A stretch of DNA of 64,000 bases, taken from contig JAYGXS010000008.1 in NCBI GenBank assembly GCA_036362985.1, positions 7,307,277 to 7,371,276 of the forward strand. The letters are read 5' to 3'. The notes under the pieces were generated by a model, which was not told the origin of the DNA, ran no database searches, and worked only from the letters and a program-made list of their open reading frames with translations. Source of the stretch: Ligula intestinalis. Taxonomy: Eukaryota; Platyhelminthes; Cestoda; Diphyllobothriidea; Diphyllobothriidae. Numbering within the stretch: the stretch's first letter is position 1; every line of letters starts with the position of its first letter. A program made the position numbers and the translations under genes. This document shows, piece after piece, positions 63,988-64,000 of the stretch.

Positions 63988-64000
63988 ATTGGTCATTTAA

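Noticed and set aside
1..64000. CRISPR arrays, bacterial operons, rRNA or mitochondrial inserts
   Set aside because: No regularly spaced repeats, no ribosome binding site patterns and no rRNA-like segments were seen. Split genes and retroelements point to a eukaryotic nuclear genome.

Overview
This window reads as nuclear DNA of an animal, most likely a flatworm and probably a cestode of the diphyllobothriid type (the taxon is an inference from style, not a database result). The evidence is split genes with GT-AG introns of very different sizes, no operons, and a mobile-element load dominated by Penelope-like elements (PLEs), tRNA-derived SINEs, CR1-like and RTE-like LINEs and Ty3/gypsy-like LTR fragments. 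Intact protein-coding sequence is only a few percent of the window.

Two host genes can be reconstructed, both on the + strand. The first is the 3' half of a CELF/Bruno-type RNA-binding protein gene. Its four exons are at 2275-2379, 9712-9825, 21279-21422 and 28928-29058. They join in one continuous frame with phase-1 introns of about 7.3, 11.5 and 7.5 kb and encode the linker plus the third RRM. The gene starts left of the window. The second is a RhoGAP-domain gene at about 59.9-62.4 kb with small introns (one of 53 bp, one with a GC donor) and a poly(A) signal near 62545. Its 5' end is unresolved. A single BACK-domain (kelch-like) exon near 54.1-54.3 kb may belong to a third gene or be a remnant.

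Much of the remaining recognisable sequence is transposon-derived. PLE material occurs at 0-1.2, 9.0-9.5, 12.0-12.4, 14.3, 17.1-17.3, 18.0-18.7, 19.6-20.3, 27.2-27.9, 30-32, 35.6-38.7, 43.1-43.3, 44.4-44.9, 47.5-48.9, 57.0-59.6 and 63.8-64.0 kb. The best copy (57041-59627) has an RT with YVDD, a GIY-YIG endonuclease, inverted flanking terminal repeats and an exact 11-bp target-site duplication. Other parts are (a) SINEs with RNA polymerase III boxes, several arranged as head-to-head inverted dimers, (b) a hAT-like non-autonomous element with a PLE nested inside it, (c) a mariner-like foldback element, and (d) scattered LTR-like sequences carrying AATAAA on the minus strand.

The most interesting signal is a set of hammerhead-ribozyme-like cores in the terminal repeats of at least four PLE families: CTGANGA, a stem II hairpin, GAAA, a stem III that is either a 4-base palindrome or a hairpin, and closing stem I bases. 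They often come as head-to-head inverted pairs with little or no coding sequence between them. Two families share an additional U directly after the CUGANGA box. Hammerheads in PLEs are known in general. The paired, ORF-less palindromes and the family-to-family variation in stems seen here look worth testing.
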